Source: Deroplatys truncata (taxonomy: Eukaryota; Arthropoda; Insecta; Mantodea; Mantidae). Taken from it: a stretch of DNA of 64,000 bases. The notes beneath the pieces were generated by a model. It had not been told where the DNA came from and made no database searches. It saw only the letters and a program-made list of their open reading frames with translations. Below are positions 1 through 11,900 of the stretch, in pieces (positions within the stretch are counted from its first letter, which is position 1; each line of letters begins with the position of its first letter). The position numbers and the translations under genes are program-made. Location of the stretch: the NCBI GenBank assembly GCA_030765065.1, contig CM060978.1, positions 108,247,192 to 108,311,191 on the forward strand. The letters run 5' to 3'.

Positions 1-118
1 CTGAAACTGCTCACCGTTATTCTCCATACATTTTTGGCACCTCTTTAGGAAACTATTTATCATGGATAGTTTACTAAAGAGGTGCCAAAAATGTATGGGC
101 AACGGTGGCCAGTTTCAG
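1..118. repeat. Long imperfect palindrome at the window edge
   Basis: Bases 1-56 pair with 66-118 as an inverted repeat around a short centre near 57-65. The best-matched core is the pair GGCACCTCTTTAG and CTAAAGAGGTGCC. Arms start and end with CTGAAACTG and CAGTTTCAG. There is no reading frame of note. This looks like a foldback or MITE-type element, and the left arm may continue outside the window, so true ends and target duplication cannot be read. Confidence 0.6.
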
Positions 119-269
119 CATTTCCTTTCATAAAGTTGGTAAGTAAAGCCTTTAAAAGTAGTTTTAAAAATGTTGTATGGTTTCATCCTTGCCTTTCTAC
201 GATAGCAGCAGATGGCAACGAGCGCCGAAGATGCGGACAGGAAAAACACTGCACAGGTGGTTCGTAATT

Positions 270-860
270 TTTTGGCTCACCCTGTACTTCATGTTAATCA
301 AGATAAACCTTTGCAGAAATACTTCCATTGCACATTTCATTGTAGGTACAAGGGGAACAGAGGAAACCAATAGTAAGTCAGATGCTTAAAGGCAGATCAC
401 TATATGCCAACCTTTAAATTCTCTCTCCAAGCCATCATGAGAAACAATTGAATAGTGACAGTACTTTAAAAATGGCAAAAGTATTGAAAAATTCAAACCA
501 ATAAATTATGGATATCTCTAAAATGGCTTATGCTAGAAAAAAGTTATTTAAAATAAAGACATCTACATTTTTTTGTACATAAAGTTTTTGTCTCGACTTA
601 ATGGTTTACAAAATTATACAAAATTCATTCTGTATGTAGAGGACTTAATAGGCTATTCCTAGAAAATGGCAGATATACATTTTGTCTTATAAACATCTTA
701 AATATTTTAATTAAAATTGTTAGAGCCATTTTTGAGAGAATTTTCCAAGTAAAGGTAGTTTGGGGTGGGGGGATTTTCTTGAAAATCTTTGTATTGCATA
801 TTTGGAGACACTCAACTTAAATGTGAAGTTTGGTATTAACAAACTGTAGTTTTACTTTCT
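270..860 (+). repeat. R repeat copy 1 (diverged)
   Basis: Copy of the dispersed R repeat. It shares, in order, the block after 'cttcatgttaatc', the tattgaaaaattcaaa block near 483, 'gagccatttttgaga' at about 723, the G-rich 'tggggtggggggattttctt' near 762 and the terminal 'tactttctctacta' motif. The family's usual 5' head is not clear. It is more diverged than the copies at 21153, 28731 and 41812, suggesting an older insertion. Confidence 0.65.
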
Positions 861-861
861 C

Positions 862-1440
862 TACTATTTACTTACAGTAAGTAGAGTAATTGTATTTCAC
901 CGTAAATGTTTTGGAGCCCCCTGATGCTCCCCAAAAAGTTAAGATTCTTCCAAGGATGCACCACAAAGATTTTGAAGAACCCCCATCCAAAGCTACGCTT
1001 CACATGTAAAATGTTTCAAATTTTTTGTTTTTTAAAAAATGGCTAACAATTTTTATTGAAATGCCATATGTATAACTTCTTTTTATGACAAAATGTGTAT
1101 CTTGAATTTTCTGGGAATAGGCTCTGAAATTCTTTATTCTGAACCACTTTTGTAATTGGTAAACCATAGAAGATGAGAAAATCATACTACACAAAAAAAT
1201 ATAGACCTCGAAGCACAGAATTTATGTAGAATACAATTTTTTGTGGCATTAACCATTTCTGAAGTATTTCTTGTAATTGGTTTGAATTTTTAAATATTTT
1301 ATACTTTTCTCAACTCTAAGCTCTTTTTTTTTTTTTTTTTTTTTAATTTTTTTGTGCAAAGAGAACAGAATTTCAAAGCCAACATATAGTGATCAGCATT
1401 GAAAAGATTTGAGTATCACTTTAGCTTATTGTATTATTCA
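862..1440 (-). repeat. R repeat copy 2, inverted against copy 1
   Basis: Reverse-strand copy of the R repeat, tail to tail with copy 1. Read on the minus strand it shows the 'cctc...caaatc' head region near 1420, the tattgaaaaattcaaa block near 1270-1300, the accaatta block near 1155, and the terminal region ending in the paired 'tactttctctact / agtaagtagag' motif at about 855-890. A T22 run near 1323-1344 sits inside it. The tail-to-tail pair makes a large imperfect palindrome. Confidence 0.55.
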
Positions 1441-1559
1441 TATACATACAATGAAATGAGTCAATAATGGTTTATGTGTATTAATAAGAAAAGGATAGAA
1501 GGTTTTGTAAGAATAATTTGTAAAAGAGTAGAAAAGTCATGTGAATACAATTCTTTACA

Positions 1560-1725
1560 TTTTTTAATTATGCTGTTCACAGAAGTCGCACACACTGACC
1601 TTTTTCTAAAACAGCTCTTTATGGGACTGAGGAAACCTCTAAGCGTGCATTTCCAGTGAAATCTCCATTAAAACCTATGGGTAGAATACAATGCTTCCTT
1701 TAGTTACTATAGGTAAATAACAGAG
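1560..1725 (+). repeat. R repeat 3' fragment
   Basis: This carries only the last part of the R repeat: the 'ttatgctgttcacag' block, a short CA stretch, the 'catttccagtgaaatct' block and 'agaatacaatgcttcc' before a degraded terminal motif. The remaining 1725-1880 bases show nothing recognisable. Confidence 0.6.
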
Positions 1726-1879
1726 AATGTAACAAACCACAAATTTCTGATAATTAATTTATTGAAACAGTGTGATTTATATAGAATTAAAACATTTCTC
1801 TCTTTATTTCAAAATGCATCATACTAGTCACAGCTTATTATACCTCAAATTTAGGATGTCTTTGGGAGATTAATAACCT

Positions 1880-2640
1880 TAATAGAAAATTTTGAAAATG
1901 TCCTCCCTCCTGCATAAGACACAACTCAACATGCTATACCATGTTACTGACCACTTGGACTGTATCGTCAATAGGATTAACCTCCTGTCTAATGTGCTTC
2001 AGATCGTCCAAAGTCAGGGTGTGTGGCATAAACTCTTGTTTTCTAAGTAACCCCAATGGAAGAAGCCCAGTGTGGTCAAATCAGGAGATTCTGGTGGCCA
2101 CTGGTTCTTGGAGGTTTTCCTGTCATCAAAGAAACTTTCAATTAGCGTCATAGATTTATTTGAATATGTGACATGTAGCACCATCTTGTTGAAAATATCA
2201 GTGACCCAGCTCTATATTATCCAGTTGATCAACAAATTCTATGAAAATCCTTAGGTAATCTGCAATGCCCATAGTCTGGCCAAAAATTTGGTCCCACTAT
2301 TCTGTTTGTGGATATTGTGCACCAAACCAATAGCTGGGTGCATGGGTGTTTCATGGATGACATGTGGATTTGGGTGGTGTGCAGCAACATAAATGGAATC
2401 ATGCTTCATCTCTGAAACATGTGATGGACAACATGCCAGGATTTTTCACAATGAATGCCTGAAACCAATGACAGTACCTCACCCTGTTATTCTTAACCAG
2501 TTTCTGCAACTGGTGGACAACTGCAGCCGTATATGCTCTTATGGAATGCTTTTTGTAGTTCTCCGGCACATTAAGTGTACCCAGTCTTCTGCAACAATCA
2601 TCTTGATGATTTATGGTCATGTCAGAATGGGAAGCTAAGA
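1880..2640 (-). pseudogene. Degraded IS630/mariner-type DDE transposase
   Basis: On the minus strand, broken frames read through a transposase of the Tc1/mariner (IS630) superfamily common in insects. The order is a block resembling RYCxWFQxFIxxNPxxL followed by F(R)DEA with a stop just after it (first catalytic D), then YFQQDGATCH near 2160-2205 (second catalytic D), then a weak SPDLT...FFxWGYL region near 2050 where the third acidic residue should be. Several stops and frameshifts interrupt it, so it is dead. No terminal inverted repeats were found with confidence. Motif recognition is from family knowledge; the decay is seen directly. Confidence 0.7.
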
Positions 2641-3559
2641 ACCATATAGTTCAAGAGCACCCATAAAAGGAACTCAATTTCAATTTATGCCTGGACATCC
2701 ACAACTGTAGGCAGTCAAAATGAATGCTGTTTGCCTATTTCACTCACCAGAGATCCAATTGTTTCCAATTTGTTTACCAGTACCAATATTGTGTTTCTTA
2801 TGGTGAGATTGCAAGTACTATATTTTCTCTCATATGCCCTTCGAGTAACTGTAATTGAACTTGTAATTCATTATTGCTTCACAAGGAAGAGCCATTGATT
2901 TATTTTGTATTGCATTTTCACAGCGACTAGAACAAAATATTGAAAACAACTGCCAACAATAAGGAATAAAGAATAAATATCTCGTGAAAGGGAATAAAAA
3001 CTCTCAAATATCCTGCTTAATTTGATGCCAAACAGGACATTAGGTAAATTTCCAGCCATATAAATAAAGAAGTGTATCAATTGTTTATAAATCACTTTGT
3101 TTTAACATTTAGCTGTGAAAGTGTTGCATGTGGCCTGTTTTCTGGATTCCCTTGGTATTTCTTCTGATTACACCCACACTTTTCTCCATTTTAGATATTT
3201 AAGTTAAAGTTCACTGTGTTGAAACCTGAGCTCTATACTTCTCCCTTTTTCTGTTGGAATCATCTTGGGGGTACACTACCAACAAAATCCTCAATTAACA
3301 TGCATGCACTGAAAGTTGTTTTTTTTTTTTTTTTTTTTTTTGTTTTTTTTTTTTTGTTTTTTCAAATGCAGTTTTGTTAGGCTGTAGTTGGGCAGATGCT
3401 TCCTAAGTGATTGCTACAGTGATAATTTGCTCACTCTCTGAGATAGTTTTGATAAGGGATGTTTTTGAACAGGTATGAAAAATGAAATGAATATGCTTCT
3501 TGGTTAGTTTTTAGGATTCCCATCTATTATCCAACATATGTCTGTTTTTGAACTTGATT
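2641..3559. other. Non-coding stretch with T-rich tract
   Basis: No gene, RNA or classifiable transposon was seen. A mixed poly-T tract lies at about 3318-3361. ORFs here are short, AT-rich and lack recognisable motifs. Confidence 0.5.
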
Positions 3560-4015
3560 TGTTAAATGAAGATTTCATTAATGTTCTTCAGATATTTAGC
3601 TGCACAATCAGCGCACTCAGCAGCATTTGTAGCTGGTTTTCTTTAATGTACAGCTTTCCACACAGTCCTCTTGACTTTATCTCCAACTCTGTCAACAATG
3701 TTTTTATCATGTGAGTAGCCAAAGAATGACCATTCTCCAGCAATACCAAAGTCATTTTGCATGGAGGTCAAATTTGAAATGGTAAATTTGGTTCACATTG
3801 AGCAGTACATTGAAGAACATTTTTACAGAAGTAATGTCGGGTTGAAGCTGTAAAACCTTCTGGAAGATATGCTTTAGGAAGACCCACACAGAATGCTTTC
3901 CATGATGTGTGTCATCATTGACAACTACAAAAGAATAATGGTCTGAGTTAAACCAAACGGCTGTAAAAGGTATAGCCTGTTGACGTGCCCAATATACCAT
4001 CTCTAATTCTTCTTG
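3560..4015 (-). pseudogene. Relic of a dispersed insect gene or transposon family
   Basis: Minus-strand broken frames contain a block reading VVNDDTHHGK near 3915 and, in a shifted frame near 3700-3760, FGIAGEWSFFGYSHDKNIVD followed by a VGDKVKRTVW block and a cysteine pair (AAECADCAA) after a stop. I recognise this order (SDDxxHDK ... SQFKxR ... FxATSHGKGxVDGxGGxVKR) from multicopy uncharacterised insect proteins, probably transposon-related. Here it has at least one frameshift and stops, so it is a pseudogene. The function is unknown, and the family assignment is from memory. Confidence 0.5.
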
Positions 4016-4690
4016 GGACTATTGCAAAATAATTTTCTGCAAAATCTATTTACAGAACAGCTTTATGAGTTGATAAAGGAATATTTATTGATTTCTGGAA
4101 GAAGCTCTGTTGCATGCATTTTACAAAATTCTGAGTTCTCAAAGATGGCAGTTCAAGAATGTATCCCAAGATAAGAGATCCTGTTTCTTTTGATTTCATA
4201 GGCATCATTTTCTAACCTAAAATCAATAATGTTGGAGGTTAGGTTATATTATTTCAGAGCTTTCCTAAAAAGTTGGAATTTTACGTTTGGGTGTCATACC
4301 TGTTACTATTAAAATTAATCAAATTAATAACATAATATATTATTGTTGATAGACTAATTTTACAAGTATAATCAGAAGTTCAGAAAATTGTTAAGTGTGT
4401 AATATAATAAAACATTTTCTGTTACAGTGAGACAGAAACTTTACATTTATTCAACTCGCTTGAAAGTAGATATAATATATCCATTTCTGTTAAAACACTA
4501 CTGGAATATTAACTAGACACAACAAAGACTTTTACCAAGAAAAGCCATTTGCACACTTGGCTTTTGTTAATGAAACAGGCTGCCAAGTTGCATTACTTTC
4601 ACCCCATTAAAAGCTAACTGACAACCATAGGTTTGATGCAAGTTGTTCACTAAAGCAAGAAAACTGAAACTAGACTCCTAAGCTTTCAAA
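4016..4690. other. Unassigned AT-rich DNA
   Basis: No recognisable gene, RNA or transposon end was seen. The stretch may include older repeat debris. Confidence 0.4.
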
Positions 4691-4769
4691 TAATATTAAA
4701 AGTATAAGTATGAGCTAAAAATTATTTTCTTCATCCAGTGTCCAATATTTCAAACATTGAACCACTGGT

Positions 4770-5172
4770 AGACCATGTGAGATTGAAGAAAACTTAGTAC
4801 ATAAAAAATATAGTTCTCTTTAAAATGCACACTTTATTTCAAGTATTTGTGACATCCGCTATTTCCAAGATATTCTTTATTATTGGTTTGAATTTTTCAA
4901 TACTTTGTCATTTTTAAAGTTAACTATTCAGTTGTTTCTCATGATGTCCTGGAAAGAGTATAGAATTTCAATGCCAGCTTATAAGGATTTAACTACTGCT
5001 TCAGCTTCCATTTGAACCTACAACAAAATATATAATGAAACCCATTTTTGCAAACATGTATCTCAACATGAAGTACAATAAGTTTGTAAGTATAGTTTGT
5101 AGAGGGATATAAAAAAAATTACTGGCTAGAGAAATTTATGTGAATGTGACATGTGTAACGCATCACATCTCT
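4770..5172 (-). repeat. R repeat, 5' half, reverse strand
   Basis: Read on the minus strand this begins with 'gatgcgttacacatgtcac' near 5145-5165, which matches the R-repeat head, and runs to the tattgaaaaattcaaa block near 4885. The 3' half of the repeat is missing. Confidence 0.6.
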
Positions 5173-5289
5173 TTTTTTTTTATTGTACAAACAATTCTAT
5201 TTATTGTTCTAAATGAAAGCAATTTAGCTTGTAGATGTATTTGTCAAATAAATAAAAGAAAAATGTAAATAAAAATGAGGGCCAGTTGA

Positions 5290-5375
5290 AGTTAATTTTC
5301 AAGTGTAGAAGAGATTATATGCCTCTCAATGCAGAGCTCCTGAGTTCGTTTCCTGGCTTAGGCAGGGAATGTTTT
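5290..5375 (+). repeat. tRNA-like SINE head (weak)
   Basis: A B-box-like GAGTTCGTTTCC lies at 5342-5353, about 55 bases after a possible A-box region, followed by an A/T-rich tail. This resembles the pol III promoter part of a tRNA-derived SINE. The A box is poor, so this is tentative. Confidence 0.25.
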
Positions 5376-6590
5376 TTTTTTTTATTATTGGAATCATTCC
5401 TTATCCCCCAAGAAGTCTGGAAGTGTGAGTGAATGTAAGCTACTATACAAATGACCCCCCCCCCCCGTTTAAAAAGTTAATAAGACTGCATTGCTGGTAT
5501 GGAATATTGTCTTACAATGCAACTAAACTTTGAGAATGTCATCAGTGGCATTGTTAGTATTAAGGCAAGAAGAATAGAGTAAATCTATTAACATTTTGTT
5601 TTACCCTCTGTTTAATAGGTTTCTGTGATTGTTGTGTAAGCATATTTTGATGGAAGCAGTAGGGCATCCATAGTGCATTAGCTAATAAGTGATTTGATAA
5701 TATTTGACTCACAGGCTAACTAAGTCAGTGTTTCACTCTTTGACTGCAAATTGCAGATATGTTACACATGCAGTACAGTGTACATCTACACATTCAGGGC
5801 CAGGATCATGGCGACCACCTTGCATAAGATGTGGAACCCATATACTGACATCCTTGGATTGTGTGTGATAACCTCCCTGCCCCAACAAGGAAAAATCATT
5901 GCATCTGTGATGGTGTAAAATTTGTACTATATTAGTCTAATTTGCCCATAGTTCTTGAAGTGCACACGAGACATTCAACTCTTTCCAAGTATCCTGTCCT
6001 AACATTTTCTGAGAGCCTCACTGTCGAAGTTGCAAATAAAGCCAAGTGTTTTCCAGCCCATAGGTGATAACTGGAAATGATAAAACTTGGAAAACATTTG
6101 TCCTTGTTTGAAGCTTATTAGGTACCTGCAAATTTGAAGGGAAACCAAAATGCCCTATTCTTAAGTGTTAAATTTAGGAGCATCTTGACCTGTTGATTTT
6201 TACAGTATACCTGTGAGCATGGTTTTAATTTATGAGAGAGAAGTTACATTGAATAGTATAGAAGTTATAATTTTGAAAATTAATGCAACTCATTGAAAAT
6301 AATTGATTATTAATTTTTAGAAACTAACTATGCAAGTATATTCTAGCTTTTTTAATTGATTGCTACACAGAAATAGTTTGTAAAAACTTTAATATGCACT
6401 AGTCTGTATAAAAATTTGTTATGCCACTACCCATTACAATTTCCCTTATATATGTATTATTATAGGTATTCGTGTTATGTTAAACTTTTTGAACTAGAAA
6501 TAATCTCAGATTAAGCTAAATAGATGCGAGTTTCATATAAGAAGTGGAAAACAAAATACAACTGTTTACATATTGTAAGTCAGTTTTTGT
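5376..6590. other. Unassigned non-coding DNA
   Basis: This is AT-rich with a C12 run at 5455-5466. No gene, RNA or repeat was recognised. Confidence 0.4.
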
Positions 6591-7095
6591 TACTAATTAA
6601 CTCATGTATTTGAGAGGGTTAAGAGGGAAAAAAAATGGAATTTGTGAATTATGCGACGATAGCGAAAGCACAGAGCATTATATGTCAGAATGCAAAGAAT
6701 TAGCAGAATGGAGACAAGAAGTATGGGAAGAAAAATGGGAAAAAATGGATAGGAAAACAGTAGCAATTAAAATGTTAACGAGAAAAGAAGAAAAGCAAAT
6801 TAAGAATATGGGGGAGTTCTTAAAGAAAGTAAAAGAGAAATGGAGTAGAAAAGTAAGAGAGATAAGAAAGGTAGAAAGGCAAATGGAGGAAGGAGAAGAT
6901 GGGCAAATATGGATAAAAGGTAGTAAGGAATGTTTAGAGGAGCCAGAAGGCCAGGGTGCCAGGCAAAAAGAGCAGCATAGCTGGTAAGGAAATGTGGACA
7001 TATGTTAAGATTAGTTTATAAGTGGAACATTGTAAAAAGAAGTATGTAGGAAAAAGTACAATAAATTATCTATCTATCTACTAATTAACTCATGT
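6591..7095 (+). mobile_element. 5'-truncated non-LTR retrotransposon with target duplication
   Basis: A 17-bp direct repeat, TACTAATTAACTCATGT, lies at 6591-6607 and 7079-7095 and flanks the insert, which ends in a short (TCTA)n tail at about 7066-7080. An open frame runs from about 6604 to 6987. It carries a C-terminal zinc knuckle of the form CX2CX7HX4C (CELC...EHYMSEC) and then a highly charged Lys/Glu-rich helix region. The same finger and following residues occur on the minus strand of the large element near 47080-47170, so both belong to one family. Only the last ~130 codons and 3' UTR survive, which is typical of target-primed reverse transcription that aborted early. Confidence 0.85.
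6604..6987 (+). pseudogene. C-terminal ORF2 fragment of a non-LTR retrotransposon
   Basis: 127 codons without a stop give only the tail of an ORF2 protein (reverse transcriptase polyprotein): the CX2CX7HX4C zinc finger at about residues 14-30 and then a basic, coiled-coil-like end. Endonuclease and reverse transcriptase are absent because the copy is 5'-truncated, so the ATG at 6604 is fortuitous. The frame is intact, suggesting a fairly young insertion. Confidence 0.8.
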
Positions 7096-7876
7096 GGGAG
7101 AAAAAGGAAGTGTTGCATAAGATGCTTTATAGTTGCTGAAGAACAGTTCAACCCGAGAACACAGGTGTAACAATATTTTGAAAACTACAGTGGTATTAGT
7201 TATTTGATTTAAATTGTATGTCAATGAGATCTAAGCTTTTAAATGAATATGATCATTATAATTAAGAGTGTAATTTTAAGAACAGTTTATTGCTTTCTGC
7301 TCAAATCCTGCATCACAGGAAATATGTTTTCAGATCCTCTGAACAAATAAAAACAAAAAGCTTTTTAGAAAAGTTATGAGTTTTGGATAAATACCAAACT
7401 ACCCTTTACTCTTTCGTTATTTTTTCTCAAAAATGGTTTATATAATTTTATTTAAAATATCACATTTTGAGAAGGAAAAGGAATAAAATCTGAATTTTAA
7501 ATTTTCTGTAATAGTCTGTGAAGACCCTTCATTCCAATTTATACTCGTGAAACCTTAAGAGATAGGCAAATGCTTACTGCAGAAAAAATCTAGAACCTTT
7601 TCTAATGTATACAATTTTGTATATGTATTATTTTATAGCTTTAGCTCTTTACAGAATTTTCCTGTATTTCAAACTAGACATTTCTGGTATCTCTTGTTTT
7701 TATCAGGCCATGCATGATTGACCTAATAGTGATTTTAACTATCAAACTGGGACTTAAAGCACTAAGAGATTGTAAGTTGCCATTGGGGTATATTATCTCA
7801 AAATGAATTTGAGAATGCTTTGTGATTGACTGGAAAAGATGTGAATCAGTTGGGAATTTAATGTGCGCTAGCATGT
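7096..7876. other. Unassigned AT-rich DNA
   Basis: I see no gene, RNA or classifiable repeat here. Confidence 0.4.
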
Positions 7877-7950
7877 TGCCATTGTAGCTCAATGGTTAGA
7901 GCAACAGCCAAAGATCCATGGTTGAAATTCTGGCTATGACATTAAATTTT
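7877..7950 (+). repeat. tRNA-like SINE head
   Basis: An A-box-like TAGCTCAATGGTTAG lies at 7885-7899 and a B-box-like GGTTGAAATTC at 7920-7930, the spacing of a pol III type 2 promoter. The sequence does not fold into a clean cloverleaf with a matched acceptor stem and has no CCA end, so it is a tRNA-derived SINE or a decayed tRNA rather than a working gene. Confidence 0.45.
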
Positions 7951-8080
7951 GCAGTCAGCTTCTATCTTTAAAATTAATTGTTTCAACTAATTTGATTATA
8001 TTTTGTACATTTACCTAAAAGGACTTATTAATGTAATAGCACACAGGTTTGGTTTTTCTGATAAAAGTAACACATTCCTA

Positions 8081-8772
8081 AAAATCTGATTTGTTGCACT
8101 CACATGACTTCCTCTACTCTTGTACAAACTATTTTTACAAACACTTATTCTCCATCTACTTCATGTTAATCCAGATAAACATTTGCAGAAATTACCTTAT
8201 TGCTAATTTTCTTGTAGTTGCAAGGGGAATTGGGAAATACAGTAGGCTTTAAGTGATAGTCAAATCTTTTAAGAATTGGTCGCTATGTGGAATATTTCAT
8301 TCTCTTTGCATGTCCAGGACAAAAAAAGTATTAACGAATTCCCATTTGAGAAAAAGTATAAGTATTGGAAAATTCGAACAAATAAGAAGGATTATCATGG
8401 AAATGGTTCACTCGACCCCCCCCCCTGCCCAAAAAAAAGCATATTATATAAATTGTGTGTTTTAACGAGATCTACATTTGTTGTATAGTAAAATTTTGTC
8501 TATCTCTTAACGGTTTACCAGTTGTGCAAAAGTCATTCAGAATGAAGAGGACATTCCCAGAAAATTCAAGATATACATTTCATTGCCATAAAAATATCTT
8601 AAACGTATGGTATGTAAATCAAAGTCATCAGCCATTTTTGAGAAAATAATTTTAGATAATCTTCCATGTAAAGGGTAGTTTGTGGGAGGATTTTCTTGAA
8701 AATCTGTCACATCCTTGGAAGGTACTGAACCTAAATACTAAGTAGGTATTTATCTGGCTTTTGAGTTATGTG

Positions 8773-8836
<64 letters not shown>

Positions 8837-8970
8837 CCTATCTTTTTCTAAAAATCCTTTCTTTGGATTCAGGGGGCCTCAAAACATGTATTTCTGGTGA
8901 AATCTTGGTATTGAATTTTTGGGTGAAATACAATACTTCCCTTACTATACATAGTAGAGAAAGTAAAAAT
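8081..8970 (+). repeat. R repeat copy, near full length
   Basis: This starts with the family's 'aaaatctgat' head (8081) and ends with 'agtagagaaagtaaaaat' (8953-8970), about 890 bp. All family blocks are present in order. At the place where other copies have a CA run, this copy has a long (TC)n at 8776-8825 followed by (AC)n. There is no convincing coding capacity. Confidence 0.85.
8776..8836 (+). repeat. (TC)n(AC)n microsatellite in the R repeat
   Basis: A pure TC dinucleotide run switches to AC at about 8826. It occupies the same internal site where the copies at 21898, 29410 and 42560 carry CA runs, so the locus is inherited with the repeat. Confidence 0.95.
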
Positions 8971-11900
8971 AGCAATAAAGGCTTGAAATTGTAAGTTATT
9001 TTTCTTTTAACAAATCTTAAGCATCACAAAATCTTATTAAAAGTTAACAAAATTTTAACTTTGAATCTGAGAAATTAAGAACAGTGAAGTGTTACTATTT
9101 GGGGATTATAGGATTGAGTTAAATGTTTATTACATAACTAACTTGAGCTTTTCTGCCCATTCTCAGCTGGAGACGTACTGCTGGCTAGAACTATGTTAGT
9201 TCTGAAAATGTGGATCTTCTCCCATACTGTTTAACCTAATGATATTTTTGCTTATTTTAATAACTGCTTCCATTTCAATTTCGTAGTGATGGGTACAAAA
9301 GTGAGTTGCAGCTGCCTATTTGTTGTTATACCTAATATACTTGATATATTTTTGGTTCGGGTTTGCAAATTTGTTTTAGTCTAGTTCACACAATGGATTT
9401 TGTGTATTCTGATACCTGATAATGTATCTGATAAAGGGTTTAGGAATCAGTTTGTAGCATTATATATTCTGTTATGGGGTGCTAAGTTAATCTTGTATTG
9501 CTTAAAGATTATTCTCAATTTTCCATCAAATTTGGGGTGAAATGTAAATTTCCTGCATACATAGTATGTTTTTATTGGCTTGAATGTGGTGGTTTCTCTG
9601 ATTTGTTTCTATTGTTTGTAATTCAGGATTACTTGATTTCTCCATTGTATCCATGCTGAATCTGCTGAAAGACAGTGTACATTATGTGCTAGGATTCATT
9701 AGTATTTTCAGGTTTTTCAATGCGATCTTAATTTATGCAAAACTGCTGAATATGGAAAACTGGTATGATCTCAAGTTGAGTGTTGAACTTAATATATTGG
9801 CCGTGTGTGCATGTGCTTGCTAAAATCTATTTTGTTGTCACTGCTTACAAGCTTCAGGTCCAAAAAGAGATAGTTTTGTTGCTGTCCACATTTTGGCGAT
9901 TGTTACATTTGTTGAAGATATCAAAGAAAAGACATTTTTGTTATGTATATGAGCAACCTAAACTTGGACTGGAGGTTTTCTATAAAAATGCCTGAGATTT
10001 CAATTAGACAATAGGCAATGGAGTATCTTAATGATACCACCCCCTTCAAAGGGTTTATTGTGGTGTGCTAAATCTAGATCATAAAACTCTTTCTTAATAT
10101 AGTTTTGTGAAATATTTTAAGTTGATAGCGTAATTTTTCTGACAATTAAGTTAATAAAATTTCAGTAGAATGAAGATTTAAGACATTACATCAGTGTTTC
10201 ATTATTGCTGGCTTCTCCATAGTTAATGCAAGTAAAGCTTAAATTCTGCTAGTAAAACACTATTTTAATTACGTAGTTGCACATTTTACAAATTGTAAGC
10301 AGAACATTAAAGCAGTGTTTGATCTGAAGCTTATTTGAGAAAATAAAGTTCTGTTAGATTTAAGTCCTTGTCATATTTGAAATTCCATTATGTCCACAGC
10401 ATCGTTATGTCTTTTATGACAATTTTTCACATTGAAATTTCCATCCATTTCTGTGCATGATGCCCAACTACTGCAGTAGTTGTATTTGATAAGTCCTCTG
10501 TCTGTGAGTGTTTCTCATTCAGTAGCTATAAAATTTAGGTAGTAAATTTTATCAGGCATCTTTATCTTTGATAGTTCCTTATTTTATGTTTCTTCTTTTT
10601 ATGGCTAATATTGGATGTATTAAACTGCAACTGATAATGCCGGATATCTGTGTATTATAAATTTACAATCATGCTTTCCTTTGTTCTTTTCTATTCAGAA
10701 CTCTGAAAAAGTAGAATTGGGCTTGGTTTTAGTACTCATCTAAATGTAGTGTTTTTTTTTCAACAGTTTGAAATTATTAAGCTGTGTTTGTTTAGTAATG
10801 TATACCATACATGTTTTTTATTTATGTATTTGTTTTTGTAATACAAAGTGTAATAACATAGGAATAAAATGTACTAGATGCTCTGAAACAAAGAAAAGTT
10901 AGTCAAATAATAGATTTAGTAAAATTCTATAGCCACCATAATTTCTTTATGCACTTGATGAATCAGTTTTGCATTGTTAGGTTAGAAAACAAAATTCAGA
11001 TTTAGCATTTGGAACATTTTAAAATTTCTAAGTGCTCATCTTTAATACTTATACAACAAAGATAACAGTATACTTAGATGTTTTTGCATATTTTGGTAAA
11101 CATTATGTTTTCTGGTATTGTTTCCTCACAGCAGTGAGCATTTGTATATGTGAGATAATCTCAAATCACTCAACCATTTTGGTAATTCTTTCACCATTGA
11201 AAAGCCCCATTCTTTCTGATGGACATGGGCTGCAACAAACCTTCAAAATTAATTTCATTTAATAAACTACAAAAAGATTAAAAAGGATTTACAAAGCCTT
11301 TGTACTTGAATACGAACACATTGGAGTTATAACAGAAGATGCTTGCAAAGAAGACTTTGACTTATAGTTGAGAATACTGTGGGGTAGAAAATAGTTATTG
11401 TTACTCCACAGAATATGCATGTAAAATAAGACAAATGAGTGAATATTTAATTATATGGAATGTACACTAGATGGTCTTGATTTAGAAACTAAAGCATGGC
11501 AAAACAAGTGAATCAAATGTGTGCTACAACATGCATGCTATACTAATGCCAAACTATTTTAATAACCCTCAAGTAAGAAACTATTGCTTTATTTCCTTTG
11601 TATGTTATAATCAAGATGTATGTTAAATGCAGAGTATGTTAAATAATTGTATAAAAACAGAAAATTATAGCATTAGAAATCAGTGAACCAGTATTATATA
11701 ATTAACAACTAAGAACATTATTTTTCTTGCTGGTCGCAATCTATGCATATTTTTCAGAGATTAACTTGGTGACCTGGAGTTGTATAATCTTCATACTCGC
11801 CAGCTTTACGTGTTTCATTGTGTACATTAAGAGTCTATATATTATGTGAAAGCCATGTTGCTTTTCATTGTTATTAAATAACTATGCGACTAAAGAGAAG

